NCBI GenBank assembly: GCA_031213475.1
Contig: JARUPZ010000017.1
Location: 6,526,167 to 6,590,166, forward strand
DNA: 64,000 nt
DNA from: Nereocystis luetkeana
Taxonomy: Eukaryota > Sar > Phaeophyceae > Laminariales > Laminariaceae
Direction of reading: 5' to 3'
The notes under the pieces are model-generated. The model was given only the letters and a program-made list of their open reading frames with translations. It was not told the origin of the DNA and ran no database searches. A program made the position numbers and the translations under genes. Position 1 is the stretch's first letter; each line of letters begins with the position of its first letter. Below, one piece after another: positions 35,140 to 47,400 of this stretch.

Positions 35140-35950
35140 TTGTACAGCAGTCAGTAGTAGTGGTGGCACCTGCTACGAGAACCTCTGTTGGATACATATA
35201 TGTCGTATCAGAGGTTGTAGATATTTCGTCTTCAAATTATGAGGGTGGAATCAGGAACCACACACACAACATCGAGTATGGTGTACAAAGGGCACAAGCC
35301 GAGCGTACTGCGACGCTGACCCTGGCCTCGTGGATCCTACTGCTACCTCTGCTGCTGCTTTGCTGCTGGAGAAGCTCTGATGTAGATGTTGCACAGCTGC
35401 AGTAGTTGTGGCACCTGCTACGAGAAGCTCTTTTGGGCATGCCATGTTCATGTTGTCGTCTCGAAAATATTATGCCGACTCTCGAGATGGGAAGCAGGAA
35501 ACATACAAAATACCGAGTGCAGGGTACGTACTACTGTAAATACAGTACGTATGTGTATATGCACGCGCACAAAGGGTGCAAGGGTTAGACCGACAAGCCG
35601 AGCGTACGGCGACGCTGACCCTGGCCTCGTGTGACCTACTGCTACTACTGGTGCTGCTGCTGCTGTTATGGTGCGGGAGGCGCACTGCTGCTGTATATGT
35701 CGTACATCAGTCCAAGTAAAGTTGTGGTGACACCTGTTGCGAAAAGTAAGCTCTTTCTGTTGGACAAAACATGTGAGATGCAGATTTTTATTGTGCTGAA
35801 TTTCAACCAGAAAACACTCTGCTGGACAAAACATGTGGAGTGTTGTGTGTTCTTGACTCTTTCTACCCGTCGACATCCAGCACCGCAGCAGTGTCCGTAC
35901 CGATTCCTCAACCCCTGATGTGAGATACAAGTTCTGTGGTACAGCAGTGC
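35140..35950. repeat. Tandem repeat, units of ~245-320 bp, three copies
   Basis: GTGGCACCTGCTACGAGAA occurs at 35163 and 35408, and a diverged form at about 35727. GCCGAGCGTAC with GACGCTGACCCTGGCCTCGTG occurs at 35298 and 35597. CTGGACAAAACATGTG occurs twice near 35760 and 35820. The reading frames across it are short and repeat-derived. Confidence 0.8.
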
Positions 35951-36757
35951 AGATTTCGTCTTCAAATCAGTTTTTTATGCCGGATTTCGAGGTGGAAACC
36001 AGGATACACACGACCAAATCCAGTACCAGGTACTTCTTCATATCAAGAGCCAGGAGAAACCAAGAACATTTACGAAAATTATTGAGATGCACCCACGACG
36101 GCGTACAGTAGTACAGTTATTTAGTAGTCGTACGTGGTAGATATTCCTTCGTGTTCGTTCGTTCAGCACAATACGAAATAATCCGTATGCGCCCAGCATG
36201 ATGCATCGCAGATATGACTACTGCAGGTATTACCGAGGTCGCACCTCATTACCACCAATTACTAGTATGACGTACTATTATTATTAATAGGTGGTAGCAT
36301 TCAGGGGAGTCACCGGCCAGTAATAGTCAATCGCTAGGGAAATAATGGAAAACGCGCGATCGGTTCACCTTACGCAGCTTGCTAAGTTGAGTATCGATCG
36401 ATCTGCCGATCGGTTGAACTCACAGCTGACGTACTCTTTTAGTTTCTTAAAAAATAATAGGTGTATTAGCTGTGGTCGAAGAATTGATTGGTAAAAGCTA
36501 CTCGATGTTTATTAGACACCGTTTTCGCGAGAAGATCCACTACTTAGTGCTGCCGCCGTATTTTATAAAATTATGAAATTCGACTGAGTTGATACTCAAC
36601 TTTGTTGCAAGCTGCCTGATTTTATTATTATGACTCGTCTACCTGGTACAAAAAACAAACAAAACAAAGTCAAATGTGAGAGAGAGGCATGAAACACCAA
36701 CACATACCTGGTAAAAAATAAGGGGGGTCCCAAACAAAAAACGAAACGTCACAACAG

Positions 36758-37144
36758 GTGGGAAATACCCCGACAAAGAACGAACACTTGCTGCTATATA
36801 TACGAGGCGAGAAACAGGGGGAAAAAAGTATCCTCACAAAAAGTCGGCCTGAAATTCTGCTGCGTCCAACTTCCTTCCTTCATGGTGTGTATCGCAGTAG
36901 CGGTATAACTGGTACGAGGTACCCACCTACCACGCGTCACACGGCAGTGTATACCAGGGATATATTCAGGAACGGTCTTGCCCTCATGCCTAGTGCAGCA
37001 GGAGCAGTGGTCGTCAGGTACACAGCTAATGATAGGAGTCCTGAGACTCTCCATGTTGGCGTGTCACAGGTGCCTTTCGTACGTAGTGCATGGAATGCAT
37101 ACTCGTACTCGTATTTTTTGGACGTACAGCAGTACTCGGTATAA
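36758..37144 (+). CDS. Open frame in foldback left arm (unknown)
   Basis: 128 codons open from a non-ATG codon just after ...CAACAG, ending DVQQYSV. The mirror copy (38124-38519) is 131 codons and differs by substitutions plus indels that keep the frame (TRYPPT versus NWYEVPTY; SYFLD versus SYFLLD). Frame preservation despite indels is suggestive of coding. The lack of an ATG suggests an exon following the CAG. No family recognised. Confidence 0.3.
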   Translation: MGNTPTKNEHLLLYIRGEKQGEKSILTKSRPEILLRPTSFLHGVYRSSGITGTRYPPTTRHTAVYTRDIFRNGLALMPSAAGAVVVRYTANDRSPETLHVGVSQVPFVRSAWNAYSYSYFLDVQQYSV

Positions 37145-37614
37145 TTACGAAATAGAATAATACCAGAGTAGAGTTCATCCATTATCCAGAGCTTCTTGGG
37201 TACATTGCGCTTGATTTCTGATACATAGGAACCGTCGTGAGGTTTGTGCGAGTCCTCTGTTCGGCCTGCTCAAGATGGCAGGTGCCTCCCACGGTTCTGC
37301 TGTACTGCCGTGAGACCAATCGAGCGCACGCCGGGGACGTGTGCTTGAGCGTTTAGTGCAAGATGATATACTTGGTACCAGGACTACCTGCTAAACCTGG
37401 GCCGAAACTCGCCATAAACGAGGCTACGCCGAGTTTGCATCGAACCAGGAAATTTCTCAGATGCCGACGACGATTCCGAAGTGCAGACCACGCTAGTCAT
37501 TTTTCAAGTAAAACACATCCCTAAAGATCCCTTCTCCCAGACTGCTAAACCTACTCCGCTTAATTTCTCCACCCGAATCCCGGACGAGTAAGGCCAACAT
37601 ACTCTCTAAACCGC

Positions 37615-37648
<34 letters not shown>

Positions 37649-38123
37649 GGTTTCTGGCCCCGGTCTCTGGCCTCGTGCACAGTTCATCGTAACGTCCAAG
37701 CCCTCTACCCCCTGACAACAACACGGTGAGACACAAGCAATGCAACGGTCGTTACTTTTCACACTCTTCTGCCGAGGTTCTGCGGCCACTCCTATATATA
37801 TACAGCACGCGCACAGATTGGTAGGCATCCTCCGGTATTGAGGGAGCAGATTGGATCCGAAATATCTCGGCAGGTAGTCCTGGTACCAAGTATCTTATCT
37901 TGCACTAAACGCTCAAGCACACGTCCCCGGCGTGCGCTCGATTGGTCTCACGGCAGTACAGCAGAACCGTGGGAGGCACCTGCCATCTTGAGCAGGCCGA
38001 ACAGAGGACTCGCACAAACCTCACGAGGGTTCCTATGTATCAGAAATCAAGCGCAATGTACCCAAGAAGCTCTGGATAATGGATGAACTCTACTACTAAC
38101 TCTGGTATTATTCTATTTCGTAA

Positions 38124-38519
38124 TTATACCGAGTACTGCTGAACGTCTAGCAAAAAATACGAGTACAAGTATGCATTCCATGCACCTCGTACGAAAGGCA
38201 CCTGTGACACGCCAACATGGAGAGTCTCAGGACTCCTATCATTAGCTGTGTACCTGACGACCACTGCTCCTGCTGCACTAGGCATGAGGGCAAGACCGTT
38301 CCTGAATATGTCCCTGGTATACACTGCCGTGTGACGCGTGTAGGTGGGTACTTCGTACCAGTTACCCGGTATACCGCTACTGCGATACACACCCTGAAGG
38401 AAGGAAGTTGGACGCAGCAAAATTTCAGGCCGACTTTTTGTGAGGATACTTTTTTCCCCCTTTTTCTCGCCTCGTATATATAGCAGCAAGTGTTTGTTCT
38501 TTGTCGGGGTATTTCCCAC
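38124..38519 (-). CDS. Open frame in foldback right arm (unknown)
   Basis: 131 codons, the mirror partner of 36758-37144 with the same ends (GNTPTKN ... DVQQYSV). All length differences between the copies are whole codons. Function unknown. Confidence 0.3.
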   Translation of the reverse strand: MGNTPTKNKHLLLYIRGEKKGEKSILTKSRPEILLRPTSFLQGVYRSSGIPGNWYEVPTYTRHTAVYTRDIFRNGLALMPSAAGAVVVRYTANDRSPETLHVGVSQVPFVRGAWNAYLYSYFLLDVQQYSV

Positions 38520-38999
38520 CTGTTGTGACGTTTCGTTTTTTGTTTGGGACCCCCCTTATTTTTTACCAGGTATGTGTTGGTGTTTCATGCCTCTCTCTCA
38601 CATTTGACTTTGTTTTGTTTGTTTTTTGTACCAGGTAGACGAGTCATAATCAGGCAGCTTGCAAAGTTGAGTATACCCTCAGTCGAATTTTATAAAATAC
38701 GGCGGCAGCATTACGTAGTGGATCTTCTCGCGAAAACGGTGTCTAATAAACATCGAGTAGCTTTTACCAATCAATTCTTCGACCACAGCTAATACACCTA
38801 TTACTTTTTAAGAAACTAAAAGAGTACGTCAGCTGTGAGTTCAACCGATCGGCAGATTGATCGATACTCAACTTTGCAAGCTGCGTGAGGTGAACCGATC
38901 GCGCGTTTTCCATTATTTCCCTAGCGATTGACTACTACTGGCCGCTGACTCCCCTGAATGCTACCACCTATTAATATTAATAGTACGTCATATAAATAG

Positions 39000-40250
39000 T
39001 TACGTACGTCAAAATATTCGTGAATAGTACCAGGCCGAGAAGGCTTCCCGTTTGTCGCACTGGATGCGATTCGGTTCAAAAACGTTTTTCGAGTCAAAAC
39101 GGAGACTCTCGCTCTTGGGGCTCGAGAGGTTGGAAAATAAATGTCAACTACAGAAAGTACGATGATTACAGACAGCATCGCGGATACGATTTCGGCCCCG
39201 CCCATCGTGTAGGGAATGGATATAGAACTATGATCACAACCCCTGAGCGTGCTCGGTTGGTGCATCCCTGGCCTCTCAGAGCTCCCACTTCCAAACCGCC
39301 TCCTTTCATGACTTACTTGCCGGACCTTTCCAGCAGTTCTTTGTTTTCTCGGTCCTTCGTTCCTTTTTTGTTCTTTCGTTTCGTGTGCGTGCGTGTTCTC
39401 CGAGCACGGCATCGCGGGAGGACCCGGCACCGTCGCGGGTGTCAGCGGGTGCTTGCGGGTAGAGGGGGGGTTGCAAGGAGCGCGGTCGCCGCTTTCGTGC
39501 CTAGGCGTCGCATGTGCCTCGAGACACGACAGATGCATTAACGGGCTTTGTCTGGGACCGATTTATGATTGTTGATAGAATATGTACGAGTTATGAAGGT
39601 CGTTCGGGAGGGCAAGATGATATTCAAGCGGTGCTTCTTTTTGCGACCACGCTGAAGTTGAAAGAGAGAGGTGTGCAGTTTGAATACCAACGTTATCGAG
39701 CTGTCGAACGGAGGCCACGGTGAGCACCGGACTTCACGCGAGGCGGGCAACGGGGCTGATTGTGGCAGAGAGAGATAAAAGCTTTACCCGGACCGAATCG
39801 GTGACGAGGTGGTCGCGAGAGGGGCGGGCGGCGTACGAGGCTGAGAGAGAAGCTCTTCTTTGCGATTTTTTTTTTTTTTTTTTTCGACCGGATGCAAGGT
39901 GCTCCAATCAGGCAGAACATTATTGTACGAGAGGGGATGGGGATTTTTTTTTCTTTCCGAATTTTAGGTTTAATTTATTATTAGGGTGTCTGCGCAAAAT
40001 AAAGAGTATTAGGAAATTTGCTTCTGTATTCCCCCGTTACCGACGACTAATCAAATATCGTAATCAAACTTGCATAAAAAGGACGAAGTTACGCATTTTT
40101 GGATAGTATATTTTGACTACAGTCATATTTGTAAGATATGAGATTCGACCGCTGCATTCTGTTGGCCGAAAACTCTCCGGACGCTTCGGATTGGCCAAAC
40201 TTGCCCCGAGAGTGATCTGGGGCCATGTCTGATACCGGCGGGGTTTTGCG
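39000..40250. other. No recognised gene; long T-run
   Basis: Overlapping open frames at 39020-39541 (plus) and 38921-39538 (minus) carry no recognisable domain. A plus-strand frame to 39723 (DDIQAVLLFATTLKLKERG) looks protein-like but was not identified. A T-run lies at about 39867-39884. Confidence 0.4.
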
Positions 40251-40254
40251 AGAT

Positions 40255-40695
40255 TTGCTGCCGCTGCTGCTGCATGCCTAATCTGCTGCCTGTTGCTGTA
40301 GCAATTAGGTGCTGCTGCAGCTGCTGATGCACGTCACAGACTACTGCTACTACGGCATGTAGTGTGCTGCTGCTGCTGCTGCAAGCGCGCACCCTTGCCG
40401 CCACGCTCCTGATGATTCTCGCCGAAATACCAACCCTTTTCGGGCAAAGCAAGAGAGGGAAGACAACAAAGAAAAAGGAGCGCGATCTTTTCGTTGTGGC
40501 GGCGTTGCTTGCACAGCGAGCGTCGACGAGCGCAAGTTTGATAGCACTGCTGCCTGCTGGTGCTTGCTGTGCTGCTTACTGATCCTGCAGCATGTCTATG
40601 TTGTGCTGCTGCTGCTGCTGCTGCTGCGATAGGTCTGCACTGCTCGTTGCACGTGCTCATTGGGTCCTGCAAAAGTGCTGCCGCTGCTGCAAGTG
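40255..40695. repeat. CTG/CAG triplet clusters
   Basis: Broken (CTG)n tracts at about 40255-40330, 40364-40383, 40600-40628 and 40675-40695. The poly-Cys, Leu or Ala frames over them are low complexity. Confidence 0.8.
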
Positions 40696-41157
40696 TTTTT
40701 TTTTAAAACATGAGAATCCAATATTTAGCTATTTATTCGTCCCCGACTATGCGCATGCCGGAAGGCTTCGATTGTGATTATATTTCCGACGGAAATCCCC
40801 GATACACAAAAATATTATGCGCAGACACTCTATTGTTTTTGCTGCTGTGTCGTGCTGTGCTTTCGGTTTCACCGTACATACGAGTACAGACATAGAGCAT
40901 ATCAAAAAAGAGGAAATAAGTACAGCGTTAGTACCCTACCTGGGGTATGTACGTACGTACGACATCCGCGACGCGAAGCGTATGTGGCGTCCGAGCTGAC
41001 GTCGGCGCTGTTTTTTCCGGAAGCATGGCGGCAGGACTCTTGGCGTTATCAAGTCGCCGGTTTGCAATTACGATCGTTAAAAAAAACTAAATTTAATCGT
41101 GGACCTCTGTTCGCTTCGCATAATTTGATGTCCTATTTTCCTTCCTGAGCGAGCGTA

Positions 41158-41179
41158 GCGGGCGGCGTAGGCCGCCCGC
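41158..41179. terminator. Perfect 9-bp GC stem with GTAG loop
   Basis: GCGGGCGGC-GTAG-GCCGCCCGC, flanked by GAGCGTAGCG and GGAGCGAAGCG. It lies just after an open frame ending at 41148 (ends LMSYFPS). It looks like an organelle- or bacterial-style hairpin, without a T-tract. A role as terminator is only suggested by shape. Confidence 0.3.
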
Positions 41180-41469
41180 GGAGCGAAGCGCCTTGTACTT
41201 ACGTATACGTGTCGGTCGCCCCGATGGTCTGTTTGTTATGTATGGTAGTGTACCCTCCAAGGCTACGAATACGAAGTAAGGATGATGGGTGAGTTCAACC
41301 CCAACGGCGGTTCCGTGGTGACATTTCAACTTTTTCTGCAAAATACTATTCATACCAGTATTTGGGCCAACCGCTGAGAGTGCATGGCGTGGCAAATCGA
41401 GAGGGAGGGGTGGACAGACCTTGACAGCAGTTGATCTTTACGGGGGGTTTGTGTTTGACGCCTGAAGCC

Positions 41470-41655
41470 GACCCTCCAACCCAAACCCAAAACCCAACCG
41501 TAACCCGAACCCTATGCCAGTGATCAGTGCTGGGATGATGTGCTTGGTAAGACTATAGGTTGGCTCGGCCGGCGTGGATGCTGAGCTTGGGAGACTCTAG
41601 GTTGACTCGGGATGCTGTGGCTGGATGCTGTGGCTGGGAAAGCCTCGAGTTGATT
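41470..41655. repeat. AACCC-like degenerate tract and ~45-bp tandem repeat
   Basis: CCAACCCAAACCCAAAACCC and related phrases at about 41478-41515 are followed by three diverged units with TAGGTTGGCTCGG, TAGGTTGACTCGG and GAGTTGATTAAGC, and GATGCTGTGGCTG twice. Confidence 0.6.
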
Positions 41656-41659
41656 AAGC

Positions 41660-44245
41660 CGCGTCAAACACACCCCTAGCCAATCAGGGTGCCTAATAAG
41701 CTACCTTAGAGGAAGATCTACTACCATGCTTTGTCCACTACTACTGCAATTCGATGCTATTGGGTAGACGCAATTCGACGCTACAAAAGTCAGACAAAGA
41801 AGAACTAAAATGTAAGAGCTGTACAACGTACGACACACACAGTAGTAGCGATGGTGGCATACCGTATATTTTTACTACTACACGCAAGATATCACACCGC
41901 CGGGAACAATTTTCAAGCACAATTCCCTCCAAAACATGGGGGGCACAAACAACGAAGAGAGTTGTGTCTTCGGAAATATTCGGTTGAGGAGGTTGCATAC
42001 ACTCATCGTCCTCTGTGGACGCCCTCGTCGTTGTCGAGGCCCCCAGCTAGCTTTGAAAATTGTTCGAGGGTGTGTGTGTTTATTATCACCCTATGAAATA
42101 GTGTGATAGTGTTATACGGTACTCTTACAGGTGCACGCTCTGCTTACTTCTTGCGGTACTAAATTAATACGCTTGGTACCTCCCTCGTACAGGACACCAA
42201 AAAAAAACCAGAAAGTATGACCCATGCTGTGTTTCTTACTCTAAATAATTTAATATAGAGAGGGGGTGAGTTCTAGACTAACTCGAGTATGGCGCCTCCC
42301 GACATTTTTGTTTTCTTGTAAATCTCAGCCTGGGTTTCTTATTGTTGTACGTTGTCCCGTGCTGTACGTAGACGTGTGATTGCGGTAACTCGCAGAAACG
42401 TACGCCGGTTGTACGCCGTATATACGTCCTTGTTTCCTTTTTATTGTTCGCCAGAAATAAGCCTGGAAATATCCATGAACATACAGCGGTATACGGCAGC
42501 ATGTATCGTACCAGGTATAAGGTTTCCGTTCGAGATGTCGTTGACTTGAAATCACGGGGGTTGTTGTTGTTTGTTGTTGTTGTTCTCACATTAACTCTCT
42601 GACGAAGGAGTCCGTGGTCACACAAAAGGTGCTGGAGCCCTAGGAAGATCCGAAAAACAAAAAAAAAAAAACGAAAATTCGGCTGCCTCAAAATACACGA
42701 GACGGAAAAAGCGCACACAAGATAAAACCAATGTGCAAAACTGAACTAACATGGCCGCGGGTATATCCTCTCAACTATAATATAGGGTGTCGCTAGTTAA
42801 AGGGGGGGAAAGCTTCATTTTTTTGTTTCTTTGTTTTTTCCGAGTACTACTGCTGCTGTGGTACTGCTGTGTGACAAGATGAGGTTCGACGACTTATAGT
42901 TAATTTCAAATTGCACGTAGAACGTGATAATAGTTGCATACATTACACGGGGGAACACTGCACACACATAAAACACCGAAAAACAAAACGTGGCTGTCAC
43001 CAGAGCCAGAATGCGAAGCTATTGTGCTGTTTTACCGCAGCTGGACTGCTTCTCCCGTTGTTGTGGTGTGTATCGTGGCTGCGCGACTGCTTTTGAAACC
43101 CCGAGGAAGTGTAGATTCGTACCGCCGTCCTGTCCCCTGCGCGGCACCCAATAAGAAGCACATTTGTTGATATCATGTGTGTGTCACCCAACAGATAACA
43201 CATAACACATTTAATTTGTTGAAATAACGCGTGTGTTTGTTCGCCCTTCTTTTATGCTGTAGGTCGACACGAAATAGGGTTCACACAAACACACACACCC
43301 AATACACCGTCCGTGGCCGTCACAAATGAAGAGCTCGATGTGCGACTGACTGCTGTTAATCCGTGGCTGCCACATGGTAGAGAGCTTGGGTGACAGTGTG
43401 TTGACGCCCTCATACGGCAGGGGCAGCCACCACCTTATCGAGAAAATGTTAAATAGCGGGATTTCCGGGTCTTGCTCGACTCTAGCTGGGCCGAACGCCT
43501 CTCCGCGATTACTTGCCATTCCCGAACTCGGAAGGCCCACAGGACGCGCCACGGAGCCCAGTGAAGATCCAGACTCACGCCGCAGTGTACACGCGATCCC
43601 CCGCATTAGAGTGAGACAGAAATCGTACCCTAACCCGAACAGAAATCGTGGCCGATGTATGAAAAAATCTACTGGGTAGATATTCGTGTCCAGATGACAT
43701 CTCGGACTACACGCCTTTCTTTGTAATCGTAGTCTGAAAACCTCCATTGTACCGACGAGTGCCTATGAATATGATACCCAAATTCTCCCCCGGTTGGGGC
43801 CTGCCCGGGTGAAATCGCGTAGAACAGTACCAGTCAGTGGATATATGTGTACCGTTATATTTCCCGTGGTGCAGCCCCGATCACCACACTGGTTTCATCA
43901 TTCCGCATCAAATACCTCGTGGGATAGTATGCCCGGAAAAAAAAAGCAGTCTTGGCATCGAGCCCAAGACGATGCCCGCGGAAATACCTGCCCTACTGAG
44001 CACACCCTTTAATTTTTTCAAATAGACGGAGCTTCACATTCTGGGCGACAAGAGATACCGCCAGGTAGCTGGCATTAAAAGGCATACCCGGAGCTTGGCC
44101 GGCATGCCTCCCAATGTGTAGTTGCCCAGTCATTTAATAAACCAGCTTCCCGATCGCTGCCCTTTGCCGCATTGCTTTTCAGCGGCACATCGCGTATTTC
44201 GCGCCCGTGTACAGAAATCCTACCTAGGAGCTTGCATCGCGAGGC
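41660..44245. other. Upstream region of the LRR gene; no certain gene
   Basis: The largest frame is 178 codons at 43211-43747 (minus), including a protein-like stretch SNRGEAFGPARVEQDPEIPL. Its family was not recognised. A pyrimidine-rich and AT-rich mix precedes the LRR start; no TATA box can be assigned with confidence. Confidence 0.35.
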
Positions 44246-44494
44246 ATGGTGCTCAATGCGGGGCGGGTCTCGGTATTTGGCTTGATGCTGGTCAGTGTCG
44301 ATGTTTCGAACGCGGCTCGGGAAACGTTGTCGGTGACGGAGGGCGGCGTCACGTTCACTGCTGTCCGATACGATGACGGCCGCAACAAGCCCTACAGGCT
44401 CAAATTCCGCCAGGACGACACGCGCTCGCTCTACATGTTCAACTCGGCGGCCCAAGTGACGAACCTTAAAATAGGCGAGGCGGAGAGGTACCAG
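44246..44494 (+). CDS. LRR gene exon 1: signal peptide
   Basis: ATG at 44246 opens 83 codons, phase 0, up to donor CCAG/GTGCGT. Residues 8-18 (VSVFGLMLVSV) form a hydrophobic core after Arg7, and Ala-Ala at 23-24 offers a cleavage site. This is a typical secretory leader and supports this ATG as the start. The mature part (VTEGGVTFTAVRYDDG, LYMFNSAAQV) looks like a beta-rich N-domain. Confidence 0.75.
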
Positions 44495-47400
44495 GTGCGT
44501 CGTTGTCGAATTCTGCCAAGCGAGTACTTCTAGGTGGCGCGAATGTGTAGTGATGTAGCGCTGTCGTGCGTTCCGCATGTATGTGTCCAATATTTTGCCC
44601 TACCGAGACGAACGTCGAAATAGCTGCACGCCGTATATGGAAATCACGTGCAAGGTAGCATTTTTACTTCAACTCTGCGAACATCCAAACGTGATTTGTC
44701 CACGTGCCACGGAAGATAACCGTTCTAATGTGTTATTGCATACTGTGTTTCTACGTTTTCAAATATGAACCATGTGGGCTCTCGTTGCGTCACTCTCCCG
44801 ACTACTGTTATGGCCTCAAGATACTCTACGACACTAGCGATAACCTGGAGAGCGTGGAACTGACGCCGCCTACCAGGCGAAGCCTCGCCGTGGAGGAAAA
44901 TGACGCGGCCGCGATTGAAGGCCGCCGTCTCGAGTTCGACGACTGTACCGCGTGCGAGGACGCCTGGGTCTCACTGTGCAGTGGCGCGTCTTCCGTGTGT
45001 GACCTGGTCGACCATGGTTCTCCGTTGAGCACCGCGGCTGCTGCATCCATCGATACCATGTGCGGGACGTTCGGAAGCGCATGCTCGATATACGAAGCTA
45101 GCGAGGCCTGCCAAGACCAATGCACCGACGAAGGTCTGTCCCACCAATACACGACTTTCCTTGGAAGTCCGTACATACATCATTGTCCGTCGTTACGTTG
45201 TCGCTGGTATTTTATGCAGATTCCTGACTCTCCAGGACTTTTCTGCTCTTGCTCGTTTGAGTAATCGCTGCAAGATTCGAACGTGTTTGGTTTGGGGGTT
45301 CTGTATTTGCGAGAGATGCGTTCGATGTGATACCTTCCGTGACTGGAACCATGTGTAGTCTATAAGCGAGCTGTGTGTGGTCGACGGTGGGCGATCGCGT
45401 TCGCCTCGATGATCGGGAAGCCTGGATGTCATAGCCTTGTCTCTTTCCGCCGGATAAAACAACATACTGGGGCGTTCCTCGGCTAGCACAATTTCGCACT
45501 CTAGCTTGTTTCGGCTTGATAATGACATGCTGGTTAATTCGTCCGCCAGTTCACATTCAGTTGATATTCGGTGCTATGGAGGTGCACGCACCCAAAGGGC
45601 TTGCTTTAAGACTCCATATTATTATTGTTATTGTTAGTACTAATATTTTATTTATATTTTTATTATTGTTATTATTATTATTGCACTACCCAACCGAAGT
45701 CATTCGTCGACCCGATGTAATAGCAGGGTTTCTGTATTTCAAATACCGCGAAATACCCACCCATGTGCAATGCACGCTTACAGACCACTGAAATGTCTTC
45801 CCTCTTGCGCCTGTTTTCTATCCGTGGGTATGTATCCCCAGTGGTCGGCAGCAGCAGCAACTCGTGCCTAGACCCCACCCACGGGGATTACAAGTGCACG
45901 TTCTCGGGTGACACATCCATGTGAGATGCTTTACGATTCAATGCAGATCATCTCTGGTTGGCAGTACGTTGTGAGATACTGTACGATGCGTTGCAATTTT
46001 TCTCTGGTTGGTGTTAGGTTTATCCATATGCTGTGAGGGCGATTCCTTGGTTACTAGGGAACCGCTGTGCCAATGGGAGGAGCACAGGGTGCTGCGTTTT
46101 CAGAGCAGATGGTCTGTCGATGCGCCCTGTCGCAGGTTCTCTCGGGGTGCCTTGGATGCCTCCATCTACCCGAGGCCGTACCCACACCCGCGTTCACGGT
46201 GCTTGTGCAACCATTGGTCGCTGTAGCGCAATGTCGCAGGTGTTATACGCGACCTGCGATGATATTTAGGACGGATACCCACGTTCTTGATAGCTACTAA
46301 GAGTTGGTCATGCGCCACCGTTCGTCGCGAGTGTTTATCTCAGCGATAGGCGAGTGTTTGAATTAGTACGATCCTCCCAGCCATAGGGATACGATTCGAT
46401 AGAACGGTCGGACGCTTGTACACGTATTTGATGCCCGCAGTGAAAGCAATCGCCCGCGGAGCACTACGTTTCGCCGTGGTAGCCAGATGGCGGCGCACCT
46501 ACGCGAACATGCTATCCATGGTCGTTTGATGCTGCAAGCCGCGCGACGGTATGCGCGCGGCACGAGTACACGTGCAGCTTGACGAGCTTTACGTATGGTT
46601 CCCGCGTTGCTTCTGTCTGCCTCTTTGTGCAGGGTGTTCACCGAGTGTGACCTAACCAACGATGACGTTCCGTTTTTGCCGGCATGCTTCGAGGAGTTCG
46701 GGAAAGCGAACATCGAAAGGCTGTGAGTGCCCAGCACGGCGAGTGACTCACTGCTGTGTGAAAGATACAAATTGAAAAGTTGTTTGTTCATCGGGATATA
46801 TACGGGTTTAGTCGAGCGACACTTGAAAATACATCCCGCCGTGGACGATAGAATGATTGAAACCCCCGCTAGGAGGCCCATGTGACGGCCGTCTACGTAA
46901 ATACGGAGAACGCTCTCTCCGATCTCGCTTTTTATAGCACACCAGAATCTAGATAGAAATGATACATGTTTGGAGACATGCCACGTTTGACGGATGCATG
47001 TGTACAGTACACGATGGCGGAATCGCTCCGGACCGAGGCTAGCATGCGCGGTGCAATGCGTTTAGCCCAAAGGGCGTACTCATCTTGTTACCTGCCTGAG
47101 TCATTTGACCATATACCACCCATCCCTTTCGAGACGGGACACCGTTCAATCTCCTAGTACAGACACCCCCAACGGTTGGGCGCTCGTCAACTTGTTTCCA
47201 CAGGTTACTCAAGAAACTGTAGCTACTCTTACCCCGTTCCTGTTTCGCCGACTGTGGCCACCGTCTATCTCCCAGGGTGGCGATTGTGTTCTCTCTCTCT
47301 GGTGTACCAAGCTTTTCCATGTCACGTTCTTCGTTTTTGCCTATCTTCTCCTCTAACACAGTCTGTTCCTCCTTGTGGATTTGATATTATCACACTGTGT

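Larger units (their letters stand above)
36267..38991. mobile_element. Nested foldback element, 1.12-kb inverted arms
   Basis: 36267-37390 reads as the reverse complement of 37871-38991, leaving a 480-bp loop with a (CT)n tract at 37613-37648. Outer ends start ATGACGTACTATTA on both sides. The arms are diverged by substitutions and indels, clearly more than the giant arms. Size and shape fit a foldback (FB-like) transposon or a local inverted duplication. No transposase is present. Target-site duplications were not seen. Confidence 0.8.

Noticed and set aside
36758-38519. Integrated phaeovirus genes
   Set aside because: Considered because brown algae often carry them, but no capsid, integrase, polymerase or kinase signature was seen.
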